From the NCBI GenBank assembly GCA_002405515.1, contig DHLZ01000290.1, forward strand, positions 4,100 to 26,548: a stretch of DNA of 22,449 bases, written 5' to 3'. Below, piece by piece: positions 1-8,156 of the stretch. Origin of the DNA: Planctomycetaceae bacterium UBA4655 (lineage in GTDB: Bacteria > Planctomycetota > Planctomycetia > Pirellulales > UBA1268). The translations under genes and the position numbers were made by a program. The number at the start of each line of letters is the position of its first letter. Within the stretch, counting starts at the first letter, position 1. The notes beneath the pieces are model-generated. The model saw only the letters and a list, made by a program, of their open reading frames with translations, made no database searches and was not told the DNA's origin.

Positions 1-2
1 TG

Positions 3-653
3 ATCCTCGAGAAGCCCTTCGGCGACGGCCTCGTCGTGGCGGTGATGACCACGGCAGCGCCCACCTGGAACAACTGGTCGCGGGGGAATCCGTCGTGGGT
101 GGTCGTGATGCTCGAACTCGAGGGGCACCTGGCGAGGGCCCGCGCCCGCGCCCGCTCGCTCGCCGTCGGCGAGCCCTTCGAGGTGCCGCTCGAGGCCGGT
201 CGCGACGAGATCGACGTCGATTTCGAACTGCCCTCCGACCGCGGCATCGTGCACGTCGCCGCGAAGCCGCGGGAGGACGGGGCGCTCGTGGCCGTGTTGT
301 CGGATACGACGCGGTCTGGAAGCTACGCCGCGAAGTGGAGACGGGCGGATGGCACGGAGCGGCAGAAGCTCGTCGCGGTGAACGTCGATCCCGGCGAGGG
401 CGAGCTCGAACGGGTCGGCCGTGAGCGGCTCGGTCGCACGCTCGCCGGCATTCCCTACCGCATCGATGCCGCTGACGATCTCGAGCCGGGTTCGCGGACG
501 CTGGCGGGCACGTCGCTCGTGACGCCGCTCATCTACTCGCTGCTCGTGCTGCTGCTGCTGGAACAGGCGGTCGCCTATTCCGCGAGCTACCACATGCCCC
601 GTCGGGGCGGCTCCGCCGCGGCCGGCGGAAGAAGGAGGGCGTCCGCGGGATGA
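3..653 (+). CDS. BatA-like membrane protein, C-terminal part (5' end outside window)
   Basis: The reading frame is open from the first complete codon at base 3, so the gene starts upstream of the window; the first in-frame ATG (base 45, or GTG at 36) lies inside a conserved block and is not a plausible start. The visible 216 residues begin with a motif reading ILEKPFGDGLVVAVMTTAAP followed by TWNNW. This is typical of the amidotransferase-like C-terminal half of planctomycete BatA-type proteins, where a beta strand reports that the value was set. A hydrophobic segment (TPLIYSLLVLLLLEQAVAY) near the C-terminus is a membrane anchor. It ends in an ATGA overlap with the next gene. Known BatA relatives sit next to MoxR ATPase and DUF58 genes, which would be expected just upstream. 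The family call is from recognition of these motifs; the exact role is unknown. Confidence 0.75.
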   Translation: MLEKPFGDGLVVAVMTTAAPTWNNWSRGNPSWVVVMLELEGHLARARARARSLAVGEPFEVPLEAGRDEIDVDFELPSDRGIVHVAAKPREDGALVAVLSDTTRSGSYAAKWRRADGTERQKLVAVNVDPGEGELERVGRERLGRTLAGIPYRIDAADDLEPGSRTLAGTSLVTPLIYSLLVLLLLEQAVAYSASYHMPRRGGSAAAGGRRRASAG

Positions 654-3148
654 ACGCCTTCGCCATCGTGGAGCATGCGTTCCTGCCGGCAGGGGCCGTT
701 CTGGCGGCGGCGGTCCGCGATCGCATCACGAGCGGACGGCTCGAGGGCTTCTCGGAGTGGTGGCAGCCACCGCTCGCGGCAGCCGCCTCGCTCGTCGTGC
801 TCGCGATCGTCGTCTGGCTCTATCGCCGTGACGCGGCGGAGTTGTCGCCGGGCCTCGGGGTGCTGCTTGCGGCGCTGCGGCTCGGAGCGGTCGCGGCCAT
901 CGCGGTCGCGTGGCTCGACTTCGACCGCACGACGGAGACGGAGGTGGTTTTTCCCTCGCGAGTCGCCGTGCTCTTCGACTCCAGCGCCAGCATGACGCTC
1001 GAGGATTCCGGCACGGGGGCGGAGGCGAAGGCGGGTGATCCTGCGCGGACGTCCGGCCTGTCGCGTTCGAGCCGCGGCGTTCGGCTGCTCGAGGAGGGCG
1101 GCTTGATCGAGGCCCTGCGGCGGGTGCACGAGGTGTCGCTGTGGCGGTTCGACGCCGACGCCGAGCCGCTCGTCGTGTTGCCATCCCACGGCACCGGTGG
1201 CGCTGCGGCCCCCGCCGGCGCGGCCGACCATTCGGGTCAGGAGAAATCGGACGAGGCCTGGAAGGAAAAGGTCCTGCCGCGGGGATTCGAGACGCGGATC
1301 GGCGAATCGATCGATCGGGTGCTCGGGCGGGAGCCGCAGCGGACGCTCGCCGGCGTGATCGTGATCTCCGATGGCGGCTCGAACGCGGGGGTCGATCCCG
1401 CCGCGGCTGCCGCGGTCGCGGCGAAGGCGGCGGTGCCGATCGTCGCGATCGGCTTCGGCTCGGAGCGGCTGCCCGTGAACGTCCGCGTCGCGGACCTCGT
1501 CGTGCCATCGCGGGTGTATCCCGGCGACCGCTTCTCCGTCACGGGCTATCTCCAGCCGCAGGGGCTCGAGGGCCGAACGGTGAAGGTCGAGCTGGCCGAG
1601 GCGTCATCGGGGGAGAAGTCCGGGGCCGGGCGGGTGATCGACGCGAAGGAGTGCGTGCTCGGCAAGGACGGCGAACTCGCCACGGTGCGGTTCGACGTGC
1701 CCGGATTCGAAGCGCCAGGTCGCCGCGGGCTCGTCGTGCGGGTCGCGGCACCGCCCGGCGACAGCGTCGCCACCGACGACGCGCAGGCCTCGGAGATCGA
1801 AGTGGTCGACAGGATGACGCAGGTTCTGCTCATGGCCGGCGGCCCGAGCCGCGAGTACCAGTTCATGCGGAACGTGCTCGAGCGAGACAAGAGCTTCGCG
1901 GTGGACGTGCTCCTCGCGACGGCCCGCAAGGGCACTTCCCAGGATGCGAGGACGATCCTGTCGGAGTTTCCCCAGACCCCCGAGTCGCTCAACGCCTACG
2001 ACGCGATCGTCGCGTTCGACTACGACTGGCGACGGCTCGATCCGCAGGAACTCGGGCGGCTCGAGCGATGGGTGAGCCGCGAGTCGGGTGGCTTGGTTCT
2101 CGTCTCCGGCAACATCTTCATGGATGCGTGGCTGGCGGAGCCGGCCTGCAGCCCGGTGCGAGCGCTCTACCCGCTCGATCTCGTGCGACCGGGAGCGGGC
2201 GGGACCGCCGACCGGGAACGATCCGGCGAGGAGGCGATGCCGCTCGATTTCTCGCCCGACGGGCTCGAGGCCGAGTTTCTTTGGCTCGGCTCGACCCGGG
2301 TCGCGAGCCAGGCGGCCTGGGCCGCGTTTCCCGGCGTGTACGGCTGCTACGACGCGACGGTCCCGAAGCCCGGCGCCACGGTCTTCGCCAGGGCGAGGCG
2401 GTCGGGCGGCGGCCGGCCGGGCGGCGGACCGGTGTTCCTTGCCGGACATTTTTACGGCTCCGGCACGGTCGTCAGCGAGGGCAGCGGGGAGCTGTGGAGG
2501 CTGCGTGGGATCGACGACGCGGCGTACGAGCGGATCGTGACGCAGCTCGTTCGACACGTGTCGCAGGGCCGGCTCCTCCGCGGCAGCAACAAGCTGAGGC
2601 TCCTCGTCGATCGTGACCGGTTTGCCGTGGGCGGCGTGGTCGCCGTGCGGGTCGTGATGCCCGAGGGGAACGGCTCGGGCGACACGGTTCCCGAGTGTCG
2701 GGCTCTGGGCCCCGACGGCGCCGCCGTGGTGGTCCGGCTGGAGGCAAACCCGTCGCGGCCCGGCGAGTTCTCCGGGAGCTTCGTCGCCGGCCGTGAGGGA
2801 ACCTGGCGGATCGAGCTGACCGGCGGCGGCGACGAGAACGCCGTCACCCGCTCGATCCAGGCGCGGCTGCCGGAGCGGGAGCTCGAAAGGCCCAGGCTCG
2901 AGCGCGGGCTGCTCGAACAGATGGCCACCGCCGCGGGAGGGCGGGCGTTCTTCCCGGACGAGAGCGAATGGAAGGCGGCCGATGCCGAAGAGCTGATCAA
3001 AGTCCTTCCCGACCGCACTCGGCGGGAGTATCAGTCGGGCGCCCCCGACAGGTCCTTCAAGGAACGGCTGAACACGCTCCTGCTGGCCGCGGCGGCCGGT
3101 CTGCTGTGTGTCGAGTGGATCGTCCGACGTCTCGCGAGGCTCGCATGA
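650..3148 (+). CDS. VWA-domain membrane protein with glutamine-amidotransferase-like fold
   Basis: An 832-residue protein. Two membrane segments lie at about residues 41-59 and 68-88. They are followed by a von Willebrand A-like domain whose metal site (MIDAS) is visible as DSSAS at 110-114, with a second acidic position in ISDGGSNAG near 241. The VWA domain is interrupted by a variable acidic/Gly-rich loop (about 120-205). A beta-sandwich-like part (280-385) and a Rossmann-like class I amidotransferase-type region (about 388-500, VLLMAGGPSREYQFM) follow. No Cys-His-Glu amidotransferase triad is evident, so that part is probably structural. A final membrane helix lies at about 809-828. The start overlaps the previous stop as ATGA, with GGAGG at 634-638. 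Neighbours suggest a Bat-type envelope complex; the role in it is inferred. Confidence 0.85.
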   Translation: MNAFAIVEHAFLPAGAVLAAAVRDRITSGRLEGFSEWWQPPLAAAASLVVLAIVVWLYRRDAAELSPGLGVLLAALRLGAVAAIAVAWLDFDRTTETEVVFPSRVAVLFDSSASMTLEDSGTGAEAKAGDPARTSGLSRSSRGVRLLEEGGLIEALRRVHEVSLWRFDADAEPLVVLPSHGTGGAAAPAGAADHSGQEKSDEAWKEKVLPRGFETRIGESIDRVLGREPQRTLAGVIVISDGGSNAGVDPAAAAAVAAKAAVPIVAIGFGSERLPVNVRVADLVVPSRVYPGDRFSVTGYLQPQGLEGRTVKVELAEASSGEKSGAGRVIDAKECVLGKDGELATVRFDVPGFEAPGRRGLVVRVAAPPGDSVATDDAQASEIEVVDRMTQVLLMAGGPSREYQFMRNVLERDKSFAVDVLLATARKGTSQDARTILSEFPQTPESLNAYDAIVAFDYDWRRLDPQELGRLERWVSRESGGLVLVSGNIFMDAWLAEPACSPVRALYPLDLVRPGAGGTADRERSGEEAMPLDFSPDGLEAEFLWLGSTRVASQAAWAAFPGVYGCYDATVPKPGATVFARARRSGGGRPGGGPVFLAGHFYGSGTVVSEGSGELWRLRGIDDAAYERIVTQLVRHVSQGRLLRGSNKLRLLVDRDRFAVGGVVAVRVVMPEGNGSGDTVPECRALGPDGAAVVVRLEANPSRPGEFSGSFVAGREGTWRIELTGGGDENAVTRSIQARLPERELERPRLERGLLEQMATAAGGRAFFPDESEWKAADAEELIKVLPDRTRREYQSGAPDRSFKERLNTLLLAAAAGLLCVEWIVRRLARLA

Positions 3149-5352
3149 TCGATTCGGGAGCGACCCCGCCGACCGCCACCGGCATCGACATGGAGCCGTT
3201 CCGCCGGCTGTTTCGCCGGCTCCGCCGCCGCACGCGGTTGTGGATAGGGATCGAGGCGGCGGGATTGGCGATGCTCGCCGTCGCCGTCTTCTTCTGGGCG
3301 TCGCTCGCGATCGACTGGTGGCTCGAGCCGCCCGTCGCGGCCCGCGCCGCGGCGGTGGCCGCGATCGTCGCGGTGATCTGTTGGATCCTGGTCGTGAAGC
3401 TCTTCGGCCGGCTGCGGGTGCCCCTGGCCGACCGGGACCTCGCGATGCTCGTCGAACGGCATCACGCCGAGTTTGCCGACAGCCTCTCGACTGCGATCGA
3501 TCGACCGGATGCGCCGACCGATCCGGATCTTCTGGCCCGCACGATCCGTTCCGCGATCGAGCGGCTTCCCGTGATCCGCATCGGCAGGCTTTTCCGTTCG
3601 GCAGCCCTTTCGCTGCTCCTCGCCGGGGGGCTGGCCGCGGTGGCGAGCATCGCGGCGATGGCCGCCGCCGCCCCGGCCACGACGAGGCTCTGGGCCAAGC
3701 GCGTGCTGCTCCTGCACGAGGATCGATGGCCGAGGGAGACCTCGCTCGAGGCGATCGGCTTCCGGGACGGCGTGCGTGTCGCCGCGCGGGGCGCCGACGT
3801 CGAGCTGCTCGCGCGGGCCACCGGACGCATCCCGCAGGTCGTCGATCTGCGGATCCGCTCGGCAGATTCCAGCCGCAGCGAGCGGATGGGAAGCCGTGGC
3901 GGCCTGACCGAAGAGGGTCAGGTCTTCGGCCATGTGATCGAGGGGCTCCGAGAGGACGTGCGGATCGCGATCCGCGGAGGAGACGCCCGGCTCGACGGAC
4001 TGCTGCTTCGGGTGCTCGATCCCCCGGCCGCCAGCGGCATCGAAATCGGCTACACGCTGCCAGACTATCTCGGCGGCGGCCGCAGGACGGTGCCGGCGTC
4101 GGCGGTCGTGCAGGTGCCTCGCGGCGCCACCGTCGCGGTCAGGTGCGATTCCACGAAGCCGCTGAAACAGGCCCTGATCTCGACCCGCTCGGCGTCGCAG
4201 CCGTCGGCGGCGGGCGGGGAGGCGGGGGCGTCGGAGACGCTCGCGGCCTTCGACGGAGCCGGTTCGCATGGGCCTGCGTCCGCCGCGGCCAGTTCGATCT
4301 CGGGCGCGATTCCGCGTCTCGACGAAGACCGTCTCGTCACCGTGAGTCTCACCGACACCGATGGTCTCTCGAACCTCCGCCCGATCGCCTTCCGTCTCGC
4401 CGCCGTGCCCGATCAGCCGCCGCAATTGGCCCTGCGGATGCTCGGGATATCGAACGCCGTGACCCCGAAGGCGAGCATTCCGATCGTCGGCACGATCGCC
4501 GACGACCACGCCCTCGGTTCGGCGGCCGCCGTCGTCCGCCGCCTCGGCAGGAAGAGTGGTCCGGCGGCCGTCGCCGAGAAAGGTTCCGCCACCCCGCCGC
4601 TCGAGCGGACCTTTCCCGTCGGGCGACTCACGGCCGGCAGCCCGAGGCTCGATCTCCCCGAGGCCGATCCGCACGCCGTGCCGCTCGAGGCGGTCGGCGT
4701 CGGCGTCGGCGACCTGCTTGTCGTGACGGTGACCGCGGCCGACACGTGCACGCTCGACGGTGCGCCGCAGGTCGCTGTGAGCGATGCCTGGAACCTCGAG
4801 GTGGTCACCATCGACGCGCTCGTGGCGATGCTCGAGGCACGCGAGCTCATGCTGCGGAGGCGGTTCGAGAACGTGTTCGAGGAAATGACCGCCGCCCGTG
4901 GCCAGCTCGCGGCAGCCGACGGAGCCGCGGCGGCGTCGCGCACGGGCGAGGCGGCCGCCCGTGCCGCCGGAGAGACGGGGGAGATCGCGGAAGCCTTCCT
5001 CCTCATCCGTCGGGAGTTCGCCAACAACGGCCTGCTCACCCCGGAACTCGACACGCGACTGTTCGCGCAGATCGCCGCGCCGCTCGGGGAGATCGCGGCC
5101 TCCGACCTGCCTCGGCTCCAGGCCTCGTGTCGGCAGACGGTCGCGGCCGCGATGAACCGGTCGGCCCTCCTCGCCCAGGCCGACGCCGTGCTCGAGCGAA
5201 TGCGTGGCGTCCTCGATAGAATGCTGCAGCTCGAGACCTTCAACGAAGTGGTGGAGCTGCTGCGATCCGCGATCCGGGCGCAGGAGGCGATCCGGGAAGA
5301 AACGCTGAAACGGCAGAAGGAGCGGGCGCGAGAGCTGCTCGAGAGACCGTGA
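3145..5352 (+). CDS. Three-TM coiled-coil membrane protein, DUF4175-like
   Basis: A 735-residue protein. The frame is open further upstream, but the ATG at 3145 is chosen because it forms an ATGA overlap with the previous stop and has GAGG five bases before it. An Arg-rich segment (residues 20-31) precedes membrane helices at about 34-53 and 66-85. A third hydrophobic helix lies near 150-172. The central several hundred residues look like periplasmic beta-rich domains, and the last 150 or so are charged, heptad-like helices ending in LKRQKERARELLERP. This layout resembles the large DUF4175-type proteins found in Bat/MoxR clusters, but no diagnostic motif was identified. It overlaps the next gene by GTGA, implying coupled translation. 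Function is unknown; a scaffold in the same envelope complex is an inference. Confidence 0.75.
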   Translation: MIDSGATPPTATGIDMEPFRRLFRRLRRRTRLWIGIEAAGLAMLAVAVFFWASLAIDWWLEPPVAARAAAVAAIVAVICWILVVKLFGRLRVPLADRDLAMLVERHHAEFADSLSTAIDRPDAPTDPDLLARTIRSAIERLPVIRIGRLFRSAALSLLLAGGLAAVASIAAMAAAAPATTRLWAKRVLLLHEDRWPRETSLEAIGFRDGVRVAARGADVELLARATGRIPQVVDLRIRSADSSRSERMGSRGGLTEEGQVFGHVIEGLREDVRIAIRGGDARLDGLLLRVLDPPAASGIEIGYTLPDYLGGGRRTVPASAVVQVPRGATVAVRCDSTKPLKQALISTRSASQPSAAGGEAGASETLAAFDGAGSHGPASAAASSISGAIPRLDEDRLVTVSLTDTDGLSNLRPIAFRLAAVPDQPPQLALRMLGISNAVTPKASIPIVGTIADDHALGSAAAVVRRLGRKSGPAAVAEKGSATPPLERTFPVGRLTAGSPRLDLPEADPHAVPLEAVGVGVGDLLVVTVTAADTCTLDGAPQVAVSDAWNLEVVTIDALVAMLEARELMLRRRFENVFEEMTAARGQLAAADGAAAASRTGEAAARAAGETGEIAEAFLLIRREFANNGLLTPELDTRLFAQIAAPLGEIAASDLPRLQASCRQTVAAAMNRSALLAQADAVLERMRGVLDRMLQLETFNEVVELLRSAIRAQEAIREETLKRQKERARELLERP

Positions 5353-6941
5353 CCCGTCCCCGATTCACCCTCCGTGATCTCGCTTTTGTCGGGATGGTCC
5401 TGGCGGTGATGGCGGTCGGAGAGTCGGCGCGGGCGGTGCCGGAGCCGCAGCAGCCGCTCCAGGAACGTCAGGAGTCGCTCACGACGCAGTTCCGCGACCT
5501 GGAGCGGTCGCTCCTGCGGCTCGCCGATCTGCTGGCCACGAGCGATCCGCGGCGGGCCGGTCTCCTGAGGACCGCGTTCGAGCGGTCGAACGATCTCGAC
5601 ATCGATTCCAGGCTCGCGAACATCGTCGGGCTCCTCCAGGAGGGGCAGCTGATCAAGGCCGGGGCTGCCCAGGGGGCCGCGATCGAGAACATGCGGCTGC
5701 TCCTCGAACTGCTCGAGTCGGGCGATTCCGATCGGCGGTTGTCGAACACGAAGGAGGAGGTGAAGCGGCATCTCGCGAAGCTCGCCAAGATCATCGCCCG
5801 GCAGCGGGACATCGAGGGTTCGACCGAGTCCGGGGCGCCGCCGGGGCCGCTCGCGGAGAGGCAGGCCAAGCTCGCCGACGACACGCGGGGGCTCACCGAT
5901 GAGATCGACGGCTTCGCCAAGCGGCTCGACTCGCGGAACCCGTCTTCAGGCAAAGAGTCTTCAGGCAAAGAGTCTTCGCCTGGGGCCGGAGATGGCGAGG
6001 CGGGTGGCAAGGCCGGCGAGGATGGCGAGGAGCAGACGGAGGGGGCAGGGGCGTCGGGTTCGAACGAACCGCAGGGCGACGACGAGGCCGCACGGGCCCG
6101 ACGAACCGGGAAGCGGCTCGAGGCCGCCCGGAAGCGGATGAAACAGGCGGAGGAAAGGCTCGAGGAGAGCAGGGGGAAGCAGGCCAGGGAGAACCAGGAG
6201 AAGGCGATCGAGGAGCTCGAGGCCGCGAGGGCGGAGCTCGAGGAGATCCTGCGGCAGGTGCGTGAGGAAGAGATCGAGCGGCTGCTCGTCCATCTGGAAA
6301 CGCGGCTGCGGTCGATGCTGCGAGCGGAGAAGGCGGTGCTCTCCGGCTGCGAAAAGCTCGCCGCGGCGGCGGCAAGCCTGGCGGGCGGCGAGACTGGCGG
6401 CCAGATCCGTGAGCGGGAGCTCGAGGCGGCGAGGCTGTCACGAGAGCAGTCCGCGGTCGCCGCCGATGCGGCGAAGGCGCTCGTCCTCGTCCGGGATGAC
6501 GGCTCGGCCGTGGCGATCCCCGAGGCGCTCGAGCAGGTTCGGCTCGACTGCCTGCAATCGGCGTCGCGGCTCGGTCGGGGAGACGTCGGCGGCACGACCC
6601 GCGGCATCGTGCAGGACGTCGTGACGAGTCTCGAGGAGATGCTCGCGGCGCTCGAGAGGGCGCAGCGTGAGCAGTCGCAGAAACGCGATGAGGGGCAGGG
6701 GGGGGGGAGGCCCGCCCAGCCCGGCGAGCAGCCGCTCGTCGACAAACTCTCCGAGCTGAAGATGATTCGAACGCTTCAGATGAGGATCAACACCCGCACG
6801 AAGCGGTTTTCCCAGCTGCTGGCCGACGGCGTCGAGCAGGCCGAGGAGCCGGAATTGGCTGATGCCATCCGGCGGCTGGCGGAGCGGCAGGTGAAGGTCG
6901 AGCGGGCGGCCCGCGACATCGCGACCGGACGGACCGAGTGA
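5349..6941 (+). CDS. Secreted coiled-coil protein, unknown function
   Basis: A 530-residue protein starting with GTG in a GTGA overlap with the previous stop. Residues 1-29 form a signal peptide (MTRPR, hydrophobic core LAFVGMVLAVMAV, cleavage after SARA). The rest is almost entirely helical and highly charged, with long heptad-like runs rich in Glu, Arg, Leu and Ala at about 35-190, 245-350 and 455-530. It is broken by a Gly/Ser/Glu-rich disordered stretch (about 195-245) that contains a duplicated 15-base unit. No catalytic motif is seen. It probably forms an extended coiled coil in the periplasm with the preceding membrane protein, whose C-terminus is similarly helical. It is not recognisable beyond this. 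Confidence 0.75.
   Translation: MTRPRFTLRDLAFVGMVLAVMAVGESARAVPEPQQPLQERQESLTTQFRDLERSLLRLADLLATSDPRRAGLLRTAFERSNDLDIDSRLANIVGLLQEGQLIKAGAAQGAAIENMRLLLELLESGDSDRRLSNTKEEVKRHLAKLAKIIARQRDIEGSTESGAPPGPLAERQAKLADDTRGLTDEIDGFAKRLDSRNPSSGKESSGKESSPGAGDGEAGGKAGEDGEEQTEGAGASGSNEPQGDDEAARARRTGKRLEAARKRMKQAEERLEESRGKQARENQEKAIEELEAARAELEEILRQVREEEIERLLVHLETRLRSMLRAEKAVLSGCEKLAAAAASLAGGETGGQIRERELEAARLSREQSAVAADAAKALVLVRDDGSAVAIPEALEQVRLDCLQSASRLGRGDVGGTTRGIVQDVVTSLEEMLAALERAQREQSQKRDEGQGGGRPAQPGEQPLVDKLSELKMIRTLQMRINTRTKRFSQLLADGVEQAEEPELADAIRRLAERQVKVERAARDIATGRTE
5943..5972 (+). repeat. Two perfect tandem copies of a 15-base unit
   Basis: The unit TCTTCAGGCAAAGAG is present twice in direct succession (5943-5957 and 5958-5972), and its first five bases recur at 5973. 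It encodes a duplicated SGKES-type segment in the disordered linker of the secreted coiled-coil protein. The reading frame is kept. It looks like a slippage or expansion site in a tolerant region. Confidence 0.9.
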
Positions 6942-7061
6942 CCGGCTTCGCGGGTCGGTTTCGCCGCCGAAGGGGGGCTTTTCTCGCCGCCGAATACCGC
7001 TCGCGGTATGCTTGGGATACCGTCCGTTCGGCGAGGCGGACGGAGTCCGGCGAGGTTGACC
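6942..7061 (+). promoter_or_regulatory. Spacer with two inverted repeats and a possible -10 element
   Basis: This 120-base gap is the largest in the operon. It holds a 7-base-arm inverted repeat (ATACCGC, 6994-7000, against GCGGTAT, 7003-7009). A second repeat has 7-base arms (CCGTCCG, 7020-7026, against CGGACGG, 7037-7043). The hexamer TATGCT at 7007-7012 could be a -10 element about 50 bases before the next start; no convincing -35 is visible. The gap may carry an internal promoter or a processing or termination structure. This is a weak call. Confidence 0.3.
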
Positions 7062-8156
7062 ATGACCCGTGAGTGCGGAAGGCGTGCGGTGATCGTGGCA
7101 TGGGCCGCGGCGGCCGCGGTCGGCCTCGACATGCCGGCCGTCGCCGAGAGCACCGCCGCCGAGCGGGCGGCTGCGAGCTGGACGAGCCCGTCGGACGACG
7201 ATGTTCGCGGGCGGTTGGAGCGGTTCCTCGAGACCACAGCGGCCGATCCGCAGACGCGACGGAAGGCGGTGGAAGCCTTCGTGACCGCCGATGGATCCGA
7301 CCGTCTCGACCGGGCCGTCGCGGCCCTCGCGGTCGTCGATCCGCGGGTTCAGAAACTCGCCGACACGAAACCTCCCGAGCCATTCGCGAAAGAAGACACC
7401 GCCTGGGTCGCCGATTCGCCCGCGGGGCCGTCGGACCCGTTCCTTCGTGACGCGGTGCGGCTGCACGTGGCGAGACATCTGGTGAGGTGCGGGCTCTTCG
7501 ACGACGCGATGCCGCTGCTTTCCTCTCTCGACGTGCGGACGAGCATCGATCCGGCCACGCTGCTGTTCGCGAAGGCCAGTTGCCAGCACTGGCTTCTCGA
7601 CGTCGAGGCCGCCATCGAGACGCTCGACCGGCTGCTCGAGCGGGGAACGGAGCTTCCGGTCCGCTACGAGCGGCTTGCGACGCTCATGCGGAAGGACCTC
7701 GAATCGCTCGAGGACGAGTCGCTCGATCACATCGCCCGCCGCATGCGGGACATCACCCGAAGGCTCTCGTTCGGCCGCGCCGGTCCAACGACCAGGTCGG
7801 TGCAGGACGGCGTGATCGAGTCTCTCGACAAGCTCATCGAAAAAATCGAGAAGCAGCAGAGCGAGTCGCAGAAGCAGGGTGGCGGGGGCGGAGCCGGATC
7901 CTCGGGTGGCGGGGCGGGATCGAAGCCGATGGAGGACAGCATGCCGGCCGGCGGCAAGGGGCCGGGAGAGGTGACGAAGCGGGACGTCGGCGACGGCGAA
8001 GGATGGGGCAATCTCCCGCCGCACCAGCGGGAGGAGGCGTTGCAGCAGATCGGCCGTGAATTTCCGACACACTACCGCGAGGCGATCGAGCAGTACTTCA
8101 AGCGGCTCGCAGCCGGCGAACAGTCCCAGCCGCCCACGAAAGCGAAGAGGCCGTGA
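7062..8156 (+). CDS. Secreted helical protein with C-terminal WGNLPP/YFKRLA motif
   Basis: A 364-residue protein. The ATG at 7062 is preferred over an in-frame ATG at 7008 because it gives a clean signal peptide (MTRECGRRAVIVAWAAAAAVG, cleavage near AVA-ES) and has GAGG close upstream. Residues 45-235 look like paired alpha helices, TPR-like, with a CGLFDDAMPLL-type pair near 143-155. A Gly/Ser-rich linker (272-300) leads to a C-terminal block, residues 314-351, reading GWGNLPPHQREEALQQI, then FPTHYREAIEQYFKRLA. From memory, similar C-terminal blocks occur in other planctomycete secreted proteins of this operon type, which suggests a short interaction helix pair. No enzyme motif is seen. It ends in a GTGA overlap with the next gene. 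Function is unknown. Confidence 0.75.
   Translation: MTRECGRRAVIVAWAAAAAVGLDMPAVAESTAAERAAASWTSPSDDDVRGRLERFLETTAADPQTRRKAVEAFVTADGSDRLDRAVAALAVVDPRVQKLADTKPPEPFAKEDTAWVADSPAGPSDPFLRDAVRLHVARHLVRCGLFDDAMPLLSSLDVRTSIDPATLLFAKASCQHWLLDVEAAIETLDRLLERGTELPVRYERLATLMRKDLESLEDESLDHIARRMRDITRRLSFGRAGPTTRSVQDGVIESLDKLIEKIEKQQSESQKQGGGGGAGSSGGGAGSKPMEDSMPAGGKGPGEVTKRDVGDGEGWGNLPPHQREEALQQIGREFPTHYREAIEQYFKRLAAGEQSQPPTKAKRP

Noticed and set aside
3031..4674. A 547-codon minus-strand open frame
   Set aside because: It is antisense to the coiled-coil membrane protein, with composition typical of a shadow frame and no start signal.
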